DNA of 64,000 bases from Ligula intestinalis. Lineage: Eukaryota > Platyhelminthes > Cestoda > Diphyllobothriidea > Diphyllobothriidae. The translations under genes were made by a program, and so were the position numbers. Shown here in pieces: positions 44,590-55,440 of this stretch. Each line of letters starts with the position of its first letter. Positions within the stretch are counted from its first letter, which is position 1. Under the pieces are notes generated by a model. That model ran no database searches. It saw nothing but the letters and a program-made list of their open reading frames with translations, and was not told where the DNA came from. The stretch covers positions 19,449,074 to 19,513,073 of the forward strand of contig JAYGXS010000007.1 of the NCBI GenBank assembly GCA_036362985.1, given 5' to 3'.

Positions 44590-44745
44590 ATTAAACAATA
44601 CGATCAAAATTTGTGCACAGAAACAGCAGAAACCTGTTTCTGATACTCATGTCTCTGATGACGAATCCGCGACGGATATCGAAACGTCAGGCAAATAAAC
44701 ATATTGTCCCAGCGATCGAGTCTTCGTTTTCTTCTGAATACTGAA
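44590..44745 (+). mobile_element. Solo terminal fragment of PLE family E
   Basis: It has CAGAAACCTGTTTCTGATAC, then the hammerhead-like motif, then CAAATAAACATATTGTCCC, GCGATCGAGTCTTCG and TTTTCTTCTGAATAC, as in the family E arms. It adjoins SINE copy 16, whose tail stops at AGAATACAAT. Confidence 0.6.
44651..44692 (+). ncRNA. Minimal hammerhead-like motif, best PLE-type core
   Basis: Helix I: GTCT pairs with AGGC (four pairs, one wobble). Core: CTGATGA perfect, one extra C, then a helix II of GAATCC, loop GCGAC, GGATATC with one bulge. GAAACGTC follows. Helix III is A-T and C-G without a loop. Every invariant base of the two core strands is intact, the best of the PLE-type motifs in the window. 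Confidence 0.6.
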
Positions 44746-45249
44746 TTTTCCCAACTGTTAGGGGTAATAATTTCAATGCTTAATCTCAGTGCGCAATTTC
44801 TACTTACACTACTAAAGTAGCAAGACGTATATGTCGAAAGCTGTAAGACAGCTGAGTACCTCGCCTGTGTCGCTTTATAGATTCAAATGCCCACACACAT
44901 TGTCGGTTAACTAAAACCACCAAAGAAATCAAAAAGTAGGCCTTGGAGATAGGTACCATCGTAAGGAAATACCTCAATCACAAATGGGGGGCGTTAAGGT
45001 TATGCTTAGGATTGCGCTAAACATAAATGTGGCGTAACTTTAAGTGTACTGTTTGCTGTAACTAATGTCTCCTGACGTAGTATGTTTTTTCAAATTTTAT
45101 TTTGCCCGTCATTAAAAATTTGAATAGATTTCATGGAAAACCTTCAGCAAAATATTCCTTTGCCTAATTCCTTCTTAGTATTTTATGTCTTCAACAATTA
45201 AATGCTATAAGAAACAATATTTTCCGTTTTAAAATATTAAAATCCCGAA
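44746..45249. other. No feature recognised
   Basis: AT-rich sequence upstream of PLE-7. Confidence 0.4.
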
Positions 45250-46200
45250 ATTATTTCGAATTTGACCTGCTCTTATATGCGCATCGGGGGTTTTGAAACT
45301 ATGAGAGCCAGAAAAATCTGCTTGACAGAAACTATTGAAAAAAAACTCCAGAAAATGCAGGACCTGCTGCGAAAGGACGGATATCCGGAAAAATTCATCA
45401 TAAACTATATGATGAAAATAGAAATAAAACCTTCCATACCTACTGTGGAAAATGAGACCTTGTTCGTCAATGTCCCATTTCAACGGGATGTGGCAAGTGA
45501 GCTCATAAGCAGACGCCTCAACCAAACCATTTTACGAACCTTCCCAGCAGCCAGAGTTGGGGTTTTATTCTCAACCAACTAAATTTTACATGGGGAAGCT
45601 AAGAATAGGTTACCAGCTCAGACCACTTCCATGTTCATCTACTTATTTACTTGCTCCTGTGAAGCAGGTTGTATTGGTCACACGAGCTAGCGCATATCCA
45701 AAAGAATAAAGAAACACCTACCGCAATGGCTCAGGAAAGGTGAAGACAGGAGCATTTACTCTATCCAAAAGAATAAAAAATCATTTTAATCTCCTGAGAA
45801 TTTGATTTCTGTTTACAGGATGGCTAAGAAATCGCGAAGTTAGGAGCATAAACAGTTCTTTTCTGGTGCACAGGGTTGATTCTGGACATCAGGTTGACCC
45901 CAGCAAAGCTTTTCGAGTGCTCTTCAAGGTTCCATCAAATTATCCAAAGTCTCTGGGTCAGTTCCTGCTAGCAACAGTAGAAGCGACTGCCATCAGATGG
46001 ATGAAGCTGGCCTTGTGTGCAAAAAAGAACTTCGTGCAAACTCCACATCTGGCTAGGCCCGCAGTCACTTAGAGGATGCAGTAATCCGCGCTCTGGTGGG
46101 CTCCCGCTTGTAAGAAAAGACGGACATTGTTGATCGTTTGTTTAAATTTAACCCTCCCATATTGAAGAGAGTTTATCAAAAGTATACGCACACTCGCCAA
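45250..46200 (+). pseudogene. PLE-7: thumb and GIY-YIG remnant (family F)
   Basis: Frame one has ETIEKKLQKMQDLLRKDGYP, then EKFIINYM (the thumb-like YP-x-KF box). IKPSIPTVENETLFVNVPFQ and LRTFPAARVGVLFSTN lead into the endonuclease linker. After a stop, MFIYLFTCSCEAGCIGHTS is a GIY-YIG start. A local duplication of about 100 bp (CCAAAAGAATAAA occurs twice, near 45.70 and 45.77 kb) breaks the frame. It resumes at VDSGHQVDPSKAFRVLFKVP and ends near 46070. The reverse transcriptase palm is absent. It is the same family as PLE-10 and PLE-11. Confidence 0.7.
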
Positions 46201-47429
46201 ATACTCCTCTGAATTATTTGATTTGCCTGATGATGACTAATTGAAAGCATACGTTCGCCTATCTTGGCTTCTTCTAATTGACTGTGCCTAAAAGTACATC
46301 CTGGTAATGTATTCAAGATTGATTGCTAAGGAAATTCTGCATGGGCAGTCAGCTTACTGTATCAGAATCGGTGGATTCAATGCGCTTAAGTAGGCTCTGT
46401 GGTTGAATTGACCTAAGTGCGATTCAACTCATTGCTATCGGTGGGTGCTTCATAGCTCAGTTGAATAGAGCGTTGGTTTTACTGAGTCCTCCGCTCTGCT
46501 AATGTGTATTGAGAGCCAATCAAGGCTGCTTCGTTTTTCATAAGTGTATAGCATGAAATATTTAAATCTGCCCAAACCTCAAGTATATTAATATGGCTGT
46601 GGGCTACGTTTACTACCTCCAATTGTGTTCTGCAATATATGATAGAAGTGGATGTTTTCGATGGTCAAACCGACTAACAATGTCCACTGCAGAGGAAAAG
46701 AGACCTTTTAGGCGCAAGCTCTGGGTCCTGGCATCATTCTAATATCTTACGCCTACACTATGATATTATGACTAATGGAATAGATCTACAAAGATTTTCA
46801 TGATGCACCTTTTAAAAAAATCTTAGTGCAAAATTTGTCGCAGTAATATTAAACGAGGAAGGATACTTTAAGTGTAATGCCGAACAACTGACAGCACAAA
46901 GGCATATGATAGAACTGTCTTAAGAGGCCTCATTCGCCTTTGACGTATAATCATAAACAAACTTTACATAATCAATGATCCGACTTTCCATTTTTTTATT
47001 CTGCCAATATAAGGTCAAATTACCATCAATAGGTATCATTCACCTGAGCAACAGGAGATTATGTTGATGGAGTTTCTCATATAAAACTCATTAAACAGTT
47101 GTAAGTTTCTTTAATTGAATAGTATTTGATCCCTTTCAGCACAATGCAACGTTCATTTACATTCGTTAACCAAGGAGTAAATGTTATTTCATCAATTTCA
47201 TGAGGCAGTCGGGATGGGGAATACATATTAAGACGGTCCTGCAAGTCAGTGTTGCCGAGCATTTAACCTGAACATCAGTCGCTTACCTATAAAATCGTCA
47301 CAGAACGATATAAGCATCTCGATACAGAACAATAAAGAGCCCTTATTGCAATGCGTCGAGGCTGCAAACGATTAAAACCGCATATGAAGCGTTCGACAAA
47401 TATGGCGTAATAGCTAATTGGCAATTGTA
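46201..47429. other. Mostly featureless; tRNA-like fragment near 46.45 kb
   Basis: At 46445-46480 the words CATAGCTCAGTTGAATAGAG and CGTTGGTTTTACTGAG look like the D-arm and anticodon-side of a tRNA, but no B box follows. It is probably another tRNA-derived repeat rather than a working tRNA gene. The rest shows nothing. Confidence 0.35.
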
Positions 47430-48760
47430 ATTTGAGTTGATTCCGGGTCAGTCCAGGTCATTCGGTGTGAGGACTAATTGTGGTGCATTTTGTTCCATAG
47501 TTGTCGACTGTAGTTTCTTTTACACTTTTTTGAGGTGTTTGTACATTCCGATGAAGTTCACACGCCGTTTGATGTATCAATCATTGGAGTGCATGGCTTC
47601 AAGAAATTTACCCTTTTTGGAGTGGCAAACTCTGACGATGCGTGCTTTGTCCCATGCAAAGATATTTCTCTGTCAAGGCAATGCATCGCCATTACGGATA
47701 AATAGTCACGTTTCTCCAATGCCAATTGGTGCTCATAGATGCCTGTGGAGACCGATTTTCCTGTTTGACCACAGTATATCGTGTCACAAGCTTCGCAAGC
47801 TTCACATGGGATTTTATAGATGGCTTATTTCTTATCGAGGTTGTCAAACGTTCCTTAGGATGTACTAGCTGGGTGCGTAAGGTAGCCATCGGTTTGTGCG
47901 CCACCTTTATTTGGTGTTTCCGCAATCGTCTTTCAACGAGTTATGACATGTTCTTTTGATAAGGAAGGATTCGCCATGTGCTTGTTTTGGGCACCTCAGT
48001 GAAACTTTGTGGTTTTTTTGAATTTTTGTTGTCTCTTGCACCGGTGTATAAAGTTTCTTGGGTAACCATTGCAAAAAAACAATTCAAACAGATAATTGAG
48101 CTCATTTCGGTAGGTTTCTTTGTCAGATTAATGTGTCTGTGCTCGGCGTAGCAGACTGTTGACGGCATTCCTTTTGTGAGCGATAAGGTTGTTGCTCTCG
48201 TTGTTAAAAAATACATCCGCATACGTGTCTTTGCAGTGAACGGGCATTTGTAATGTTCCGTCATCATTTCGTCACATGAGAACAACTAGAATTGGGATTG
48301 TGTTGTTAACCTCCTCGAGCATTTATCAAATGCCCGGGTAAATCGATGTAAGGGTTGTTGATTCTAGCTTCTGCATGGTTATTTCGGCAGATGTGGGTGA
48401 CTCCACTGGAGCTCCTTCTTATTGTTGATAGTACTAGTGATTGAATGCAAAATGGTTTTCTTGGCCAAGGTCCACAAGGTCTAGTAAGGCTACTGCAGGA
48501 ACCCTCGTTTCGTAGCTCCTCAGGGCTTCCTCTGTGCATTGCCTTGCTACATCGAAAGATATGGAGGGGAACAGGGAAACAACGAAATAGATCATTCGCT
48601 CATCATTGAAGACCGTGATTCCCCTTAGTTTCCCCTTAGTTTGCGGTATCTCCTGACAGTAGTTTCGTCCCTGTAAGGCGCTTTGGTACTTTTTAAATAC
48701 ACACCTTTCCTTGAAATTACATTTTTGGGGATGTCTGTTTTTCAGTTTATACGAAAAATG
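47430..48760 (-). pseudogene. PLE-8: reverse transcriptase + GIY-YIG remnant
   Basis: In order on the minus strand: MIYFVVSLFPSISFDVA (motif A region, near 48600), YYQQ, EGAPVESPTSAEITMQKLE (motif B region, near 48400). A thumb-like part follows with NELNYLFELFFCNGYPRNF (near 48090). The GIY-YIG domain has IYKIPCEACEACDTIYCGQT and GKSVSTGIYEHQLALEKRDY (near 47830-47700). The YVDD box is not recognisable. Many stops and shifts show it is old. The sequence is unlike families C and E and closest in style to PLE-5. No inverted arm was found. Confidence 0.7.
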
Positions 48761-50702
48761 AAATACCTAAATTTCTTACCTATGTATTAGAGGTATGAAA
48801 GCGATGAGCGTTCCTTAGTTCATAAGAAAATTTAGGAACTTGACTTGGAATTCCTTTTTGAGGACAGATGTAAGTGACCTATCTCGCTACTTATTGCGTG
48901 TCTACTAAGACGAAGTGGAATATGCCCCTTACGACTGTCCTCGAAACGCAATCGTAAGTCAAGTATGTGTATCTTTTTATAAACTAAGAGACGCTCATCG
49001 CATAAAATGTCTTAACTCGCTCTGAATTCTTCACGCCATGGGTAGCAGAACAATGGAAGCATTACCAGTATTGGTAGTGCAGGCGACATCCCTACAACTT
49101 TCCTCTGTTGTCTCCGCACAATCTGAAGTCAAACTAATGCCACACAAATTCCAGACAGGAGTGCTTTGTACAAACAAGGCTACTTATATTTTGTAAATAG
49201 GAAGTAAATTGTGACTTTTTTGAAGAGTGCGTTAATAAATTAGTCATGATGCCGTGGCATGTAAACAGTAGAGTTTTCAAAGAAATCACGTATTACCCTC
49301 ATCAAATTAAATGAAAACACTAAAATGTAGAAAGAAAAACATTGACATCACACCGATCCTTAGATCTGGTATTTTGACGCTGTTTTACTGCATACTGCGC
49401 TGAGTGGTGCAAGTGGAGAGGAGACCGAACTAGAAAATTACCAGGTACGTTGTGTAAATTGGGGGCCATGAAATAGCACAACAGTCTGTGGCATTGAAAC
49501 TAAGGTAAGAGTCCCTCATATGGCCACCCAATGGCAAGGGTCCGCCGCCGAAGGCTTCTACGGGATGCATAGTTAGAGCGAAACGAAAGGGTAGGGCAAA
49601 CCAGGGGCCGTATAGGCGCGTGATAACTGCGCAATAACAGAAAAAATGAAAGCCACTTTAATTTGTTTTACTAAACAAATCGTAGTTAAAAAGATTGCAA
49701 AACAAATAGAACAAAAAGCCTACAGATACAGGGAATTACGCAAATAACTCTTATTGGTTAAAATTATCAAAACAGGGTAAGGATATGCAGAAATTCAACA
49801 CACTGAAAAGTTAGGAGTTTGTTTTAATTATTGTAGCTCTCCTGGAGGTGACCATACGAGTAACTAGAATATAGAAATACGTTAAAGATATAACATTTAA
49901 GGGGAATTTTTTATAAAATATAGCGGAGGATATAAAGGTATGAAACTTTGATATAACGAATGCCTATTCCTTAAACATTCATTTTTCCTAAATCCACACA
50001 AGGTCTTCCATCCTATAATTGCAATGTGAGATCACCAAACATAGTGACAGGCAGTGATACCGAAGGCTTCTATTTCAACAAACGTTTAACAGCCAGAATC
50101 TTCCTATTGCTGACAGAAAAAATGGTACTCGCTCAGTGCACACTAAATGGTTATCAAAAAACGTTAAAATATAATTTCGAATCTACATATGAGAGTAATA
50201 AACGTGAATAAAAAGCAGTTTATGTGAAAAAGTTATTGCTTTCCCCGCAAACAACCACCATGCAAACCTGCGATCTATCATAAAAACAAAGGTGATACTC
50301 AGATTATTCAAATAATCATAGTAAATAATTTCTTTTTATTTTGCGGAATAGCTGAGTAATTGGGAAGAGATTTGTCAGAATAATCGAAAGCATTATGTTT
50401 TTTAACTTCTAATATCTTGTAAACGCAAAGGGGGATTTTCTAGAGTAAGTACGTTGGGGTAAGTCTGAATTCCAGGACGCCATTTCTATTGCGCAATGTC
50501 ATTATTTTCGAAAAAACATTTTGCTCTGCGCATGCGTTACGCTATATTTTGCATAGTTATTTTCGTGGTGGCAGTGATAGTAACGCGTTCTCTGCTCGCG
50601 TGCCGGAACATACCCATCCTGCTCTGCCTTGGGGGTCATTCTCAAGCCCCGCCAGCGGCCACACAGTGGCTAGTGATAAGGGCATAGTGATATTACCAAC
50701 AA
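48761..50702. other. No feature recognised
   Basis: AT-rich sequence. The region 48.8-49.1 kb may be more decayed PLE-8, but I cannot show a motif. Confidence 0.35.
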
Positions 50703-50795
50703 AGTACATAGAGACTGGACTGTCGACTTCTGGCTTAGTTACCATCCTCAGACAGCCATATCTAAGCCCGTTGTGGCACTATATTTGTCTTGAAC
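50703..50795 (-). mobile_element. tRNA-headed SINE, copy 17 (left half of pair)
   Basis: Minus-strand body: CAACGGGCTTAGATATGGC, CTGAGGA, helix II TGGTAACTAAGCCA, GAAG and CAGTCCAGTCTC. Core strand one fits CTGANGA and strand two has one change. Confidence 0.6.
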
Positions 50796-50819
50796 CTGCC
50801 ATATGTTGATAACCAGTCT

Positions 50820-50925
50820 AAAAGCCTAAACGTTGAGCCTGCAGGTTGTTGTCTTTATGACAGCTAATAAGCCAATAAAAGTCATTCAATTCTCACAGGG
50901 TTTTGTCGTAGATATTTTTCTGCCG
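50820..50925 (+). mobile_element. tRNA-headed SINE, copy 18 (right half of pair)
   Basis: Plus-strand remnant: GAGCCTGCAGG, TATGACAGCTAATAAGCC, AAAAGTCATTCAATTCTC. A B-box-like piece remains and the tail is short. It forms a third head-to-head pair with copy 17. Confidence 0.5.
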
Positions 50926-51690
50926 ATTTATGTAGTTGGTATTCAATAAATGAAAAAGTTGAATTGGAAGAAAAATAAAATCAATTCCACTAAATACAAA
51001 TTACAATTCTAGCATATTTTGCTTTTATTTTGCCGAAAGCATATTTTATCTGAGCGTTCTCATGTCTGTTTTGAATCACATGCCACGTAGGCATGAGGGT
51101 CGAACATTTAGCTGGGTGCAGTCATGTGGATTCCACTATTAACGCACACAAAAACGGGTTGGTTCTGTCAAATAAAAACAAAAGAGTGAACTCGAGCGTA
51201 TAAGTTGGTAAACTTACTGTCTATAGTTAACTGGCTGAAGAAAAACATTGCACAACTCCGCAGGCTATATTTTTTAAAATTTTAAAAATTGTTTTCGAGC
51301 CGCAGGAATTTATGACCTATATATTGTGCTCAAAAGACATTCAGACCTGCGCAGCATATGCAAGAGAAGCCGACAAAAATGAATTACCTCTGTCTAAACT
51401 AACACAAAGCTTGAGCTTCAAAGAGGTAATCAGTTAAAAAAATGATTCCGCCAGCAGACTTTTGTTCTGGGAGAAATGCGCCCACCCTTTGTTCGAATTC
51501 GCGTGCAAATACTCGTTTAGAAAGTGCCGCAACTTGTACTGAAGAATTTCGGACGCATTTCCTCAGTCACCACGAATAAGTCGAAGATATCACTATACGA
51601 CCGAAAGTGTAAATCGCTAAAACCTAGTGCCAGCACACAGCACGTACAAAGGGAAGTTCAAGTTTGAACATTCTTTCGCGATGATCATCA
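50926..51690. other. No feature recognised
   Basis: AT-rich sequence. Confidence 0.4.
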
Positions 51691-51830
51691 TTTTAAAAGA
51701 AAGAGATATGATCACTCGAACAAAAATTTTACATTCATGACGTTTCAGATTCTGCCAAGAATCCTCAATCATAAGTAACCACAGAGCAATGCGCAGATTG
51801 GCATGATATGCGACCATTTATCTGGCATAA
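51691..51830 (-). mobile_element. Solo terminal fragment of PLE family E
   Basis: On the minus strand: GCGCATTGCTCTGTGGTTAC, TTATGATTGAGGATTCTTGG, CTGAAACGTCATGAATG and GTTCGAGTGATCATATCTC. It matches the family E arm and keeps GAAACGTC, while the CTGANGA strand is mutated. It lies about 300 bp left of PLE-9 in the same orientation as that element's left arm. Confidence 0.6.
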
Positions 51831-52151
51831 ACAGTTCATTCGCATGCTGTTTGTAACTGGTGTATTTGCTTTTTCAGCAATTTTCATCCTAATTGCGCTA
51901 GGTTGGCTAGTAAGGCTTCATCGATTGCAATTGTCAATAAAAAAGAAAATCATACAGCAGTCCATTGTGTTTGTTTCCTTCAAAATTGCACGCCGTTCAG
52001 TGTCAAATCTTTAAAAATTTAAAAGTAGAAGTTGCAGTTTATACACGAGACCAACAAGTCAATACCTTTCAAACAATGCTTAAAATAGAAAACAGGGAAA
52101 CATGGGGGTCAGAAGATGAAGATGCGATCACTGGAACAAGAGTTTTATTTG

Positions 52152-52195
52152 CCTGACGTATCGGATTCCCATGGGAATCCTTGATCATAGGTAAT
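52152..52195 (-). ncRNA. Decayed hammerhead-like motif, PLE-9 left arm
   Basis: Helix II is an 18-bp perfect palindrome (52163-52180, GGATTCCC, AT, GGGAATCC). The first core strand has decayed to ATGATCA and the second to GATACGTC, followed by AGGC. The right arm copy (53358-53397) has TTGATTA, GGATTCCC, AA, GGGAATCC, AAAACGTC, AGAC. Neither should cleave, but the hairpin is kept. Confidence 0.45.
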
Positions 52196-52629
52196 CGAAG
52201 AACAGTCCATAACATGTGCAGATAGGATGATAAATGCACAGATAACACGATATTTATAGTTTGTAGTGGTCAATGGCATGCGTACTATAATTGTCAGTTC
52301 CTTTAGCCACCGCTTGAGGTCTTAATTAGTGCGGTGATGGCTCATTAATTATCACGGCGGTCTCGTCTGCATCTGAAGCGGTGGCCTAAAAACTAAACTT
52401 TTCGGGGAAGCAACCAACACTATGCAACTCATGATCTTCAATATCAACCACCCGATCAGTCACAAACCCAGTTGCGTAAGAGCGTTATGGCAGCGCATTG
52501 AGATGCATTGCAGCAAAGTGGATGACAAATGCACTAAATTACAATATTTTTGACTGGAGAACGAGTGTTAACCGGCACAATTTTGTCAACCAGTGTATAT
52601 GCAGACGAGAAATGTAATCTCAACGAACT

Positions 52630-53295
52630 GGCCAAAATAATTGGCGAGCTCTTCCGTACGTGAAGGATGTATCGGAAGCGGTCAGCCGTCTTGGAGTTGG
52701 AGTTGCACACAGGCCGGAAGTAACAATCAGGCGCTGAGTCATGAGGCCGAAAGACCCACTGCCAGAGCAGGAAACGGCTGGAGTCGTTTACCGGATCTGT
52801 TGTAGTTGTGGACAAGGCAACTACGTCGGAGAAACCGGGAGATTACTCCGGACGCAAATGGCCGAGCATGTAGCGGCGGTGAGGAAGAAGGACGCCAACT
52901 CCCAGGTTGCAGCTCACTTAACGGGGCCTGGCCACATTTTCAAGTTTGACGAGGCTGAAATCCTCGCCAGAGGTGACAACCGCGTGAGACGCGAGCTGCT
53001 CAAGTCATGGTTCTCAGGCCCCCAGTCCATCAACAAGCGCAACGATTTGGCATTCCCATATGGTGTGCTGAGAAATTTCCTGAACGAGAGAATCAGTCAC
53101 GTGGGAAGGACTGGGCGCAACGGTAACTCTGACGACAGCGGGCATAATTTTTGCGCAATTATCAAGCCTGCATCAGACGCAGACAAGAACGCCGTGATAA
53201 TTAATGAGCCATCACCGCACCAATTAAGACCTCACGCGGTGGCTAAAGGAACTTACAATTATAGTACGCATGTGATTGACCACTACGAACCATAA
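52630..53295 (+). pseudogene. PLE-9 GIY-YIG endonuclease, best preserved
   Basis: Upstream, WRALPYVKDVSEAVSRLGVG and VAHRPEVTIRR give the linker, then a TGA at 52735-52737 precedes VMRPKDPLPEQETAG. From ATG 52741 the frame is open for 184 codons. VYRICCSCGQGNYVGETGRL holds both GIY-YIG strands (VY-x(11)-YVG). The domain then has the Arg/His helix TQMAEHVAAVRKKDANSQ, VAAHLTGPGHIFKFDEAEIL, and QSINKRNDLAFPYGVLRNFL. The last third reads through the right arm (HQLRPHAVAKGTYNYSTHVI). The known role in PLEs is nicking target DNA for primed reverse transcription. Linker loss beside VSRLGVG and the TGA make this copy non-autonomous. Confidence 0.8.
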
Positions 53296-53441
53296 ATATC
53301 ATGTTATCTGTGCATGTATCACCCTATCTGCGCATGTTTCAGACTTTTCTTTGGTCACCTTTGATTAAGGATTCCCAAGGGAATCCAAAACGTCAGACAA
53401 ATAAAAATCTTGTTCCGGTGATTACATCTTTGTCTTCTGAA

Positions 53442-53691
53442 CTGCTTCCTGGGGTTTGAATATTCGCTACGATTGGCAAACATGGGGGTTTTATTAGATT
53501 AGTTGCTTGCCAAAAACTGTATGTTCAACGGAACCCATATGTTTACAAAGAATTGTAAGAATTGGTTCTGACTGAAAACGCTACCCAACATGGCCTCACC
53601 ATCCGGATGTTTTCGGATACAGTTTTGAAACATAATAAGTCGCTTTAAGAGCCTTACATAAATTAATGCTTCAGCAAAGACGGAGTTTGAT
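53442..53691. other. No feature recognised
   Basis: AT-rich spacer between PLE-9 and a SINE copy. Confidence 0.4.
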
Positions 53692-53890
53692 GAAAATTGC
53701 CAGTAAAGACAAGAGGGACTGTTATGGTCATTTCTGGTTCATTAGCCATCATCAGCCAGCCATACCTAATCACAGGAAGTGTAACAGGTAAGGATGGAGT
53801 CCGCGACCTTTTGGCTAAAAGTCTATCAATCTGACTCGTAGTTTTGCCAGTTTTGGTTGGGAATATTGATATTTGTTGATGAATGCTAGC
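53692..53890 (-). mobile_element. tRNA-headed SINE, copy 19
   Basis: On the minus strand the leader AATATTCCCAACCAAAACTG leads to a head with CTACGAGTCAGATTGATAG and AAAAGGTCGCGGACTCC. GTGATTAGGTATGGCTGG, the best ribozyme-like core of the SINE copies, and the tail CCCTCTTGTCTTTACTGG follow. Confidence 0.7.
53717..53761 (-). ncRNA. Hammerhead-like fold in SINE copy 19, intact core
   Basis: Both core strands are perfect, CTGATGA and GAAA. Helix II is TGGCT, loop AATG, AACCA: four of five pairs, including a T-A first pair that the other copies have mostly lost. Helix III is ATG, loop AC, CAT, followed by A, giving the allowed triplet ATA. Helix I: GGCTGG opposite ACAGTC, five of six pairs. This supports an ancestral form with T-A at the base of helix II. 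Confidence 0.6.
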
Positions 53891-54017
53891 CAAAAGATAA
53901 TGGAACGAACTCGTCCCGGTCTGAGACCCAATGACAGCTGCTCAAAGTCTAGTGCAGATACTCGTTATCAAAAAAGTAATCATAGAAGGCACCACACAAG
54001 AGGTTTTATAACTGGCC

Positions 54018-55440
54018 ATGGCCTTGAACACCTCCAACCAGTGGATATTTGCATCTCCCATACTTAATTGTCTACTGAAGATCCACAAGGATGGTATGAC
54101 AGTCCATTTGATTCTTGACGCAAAAATCTTGCTGTATCGTGCGGTAGCAAAGTGGGCAACAGAGAAATTCAAACCCTTGCAAAATCAACTGCCACCAGGG
54201 TGCTATCAAGGCACGTTTGAATCTTTTGACGATGTCAAATGCATGAACATAAACGAGATGAGTAGGTTCTCTCGATATCTCATCGCAGTTGTTAAAAATC
54301 TTGGTCCCCGAGAAAGTCATTTATTTTTGCAAATTTTCAGTAAAATATCAGCTGGAAAGCGGAACGCCGATGGATGCAGTAAAGGAAATATTATTTAAAT
54401 GCATACTAAGTGTGCAGTACCCTTTTGACAACCAACTGAAGAGACAAGAATAAAACCTTGCTATGGGTCACCCCTTAGGCCGCTCTTTGTCAATATCTTC
54501 AGAAGCAAGCTATAAAATGTGCTCGGAGCCATCAGATGATGAGGCCTAAACAACACGGTCGTTCCCTTGACAATATTTTTGCAATTGGCACAAGAGAAAC
54601 CGATGTACACGCAGTCTTAAGTGCTGTCAACCAAGCACATCCATCTGTTAAAGCCATGTTTCAGGTAGCAACAGTATGCTTGCTTCCTCTCTGAGTCATC
54701 CTCATAGGTCGAAGACCTAACGTTTAAATCATAAGATGATTTATTGAACTTAAGCAGTTCCGTACCCATCCAAACGAAGTACACGAATATCCGCTACTTA
54801 TCGGAAAGGCCTAGAAACATTTGTTCGTTGGAGAGTATTGTGGACAAACGCAAGCCAATTTAGGATCTGCCTTATGAGAACCGATATTCTGAGAAGTGTA
54901 GTAAAAGAAATATGGTTGCAGAACAAATAAAAAAACCAAATTTACTGCAGAAAAGAAAAACCATTCCCGAAAGCCACTTTTCGAGAGGACTGGCCAAGTG
55001 AACTTCTGAAATCACACCTCGGCCAAGCCATGCCACGAACCTTCTCAGCAGCCAGAGTTCAGGGAGTATGCTCAATCCACCCAGTTTTGCACAGAGAAGG
55101 TGAGGATAGTTTACTAGCTCGGACAAGATAATTGCGTTTTCCCTCATTTCCTGTGGAGTAGGTTAGATAGGTCGTACACCTCCCGGCAAAGAGAGAAGGT
55201 GAGGCCAGGAGCATAAACAGCACCGTTCTCTTGCACACTGTGGGTTACGGACATCCGTTGGACCCCAAACAAGTCTCTGAAGAAATTTATAAGGGTTAAC
55301 AGAGCTACTCTTAGTCCCCAGGTCAGCATCTGCTTGCAACAACAGAAGCGACCACTTTCCAGTTGTGTGCACAAAATGATCTCATGCAAGCTCTACGTTT
55401 GGCATGGTCAATGGTCGCTTAGTTATACGTCACCTTTCGC
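54018..55440 (+). pseudogene. PLE-10: reverse transcriptase to GIY-YIG (family F)
   Basis: The longest reverse transcriptase stretch on this side. LLKIHKDGMTVHLILDAK (the LPKIHK-type N-terminal box) is near 54075, with AVAKWATEKFKPLQNQ after it. AMGHPLG (motif B) is near 54463. NQAHPSVKAMFQ is near 54635. PESHFSRGLA and TFSAAR lead to the linker near 55040, and a GIY-YIG scrap (IGRTPPGKE) is near 55168. No YVDD is visible. Many stops are present. The order and linker match PLE-7, giving family F. Confidence 0.65.

Larger units (their letters stand above)
52110..53441 (+). mobile_element. PLE-9: PLE with inverted arms (family E)
   Basis: The left arm (52110-52373) and right arm (53165-53441) are inverted copies and share TCATTAATTATCACGGCG, ACCGC...TGAGGTCTTAATT and the hammerhead-like region. 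A short centre codes for the end of the thumb and a complete GIY-YIG domain on the plus strand. The reverse transcriptase palm is missing by 5' truncation. The arms differ at many positions, so it is older than PLE-4. Confidence 0.8.

Noticed and set aside
46229..46250. CTGATGATGACTAATTGAAAG downstream of PLE-7
   Set aside because: Core-like words are present, but only nine bases separate them, too short for a stable helix II.
46445..46480. Possible tRNA gene
   Set aside because: The D-arm is good but there is no B box or closing acceptor stem, so it is a tRNA-like fragment only.
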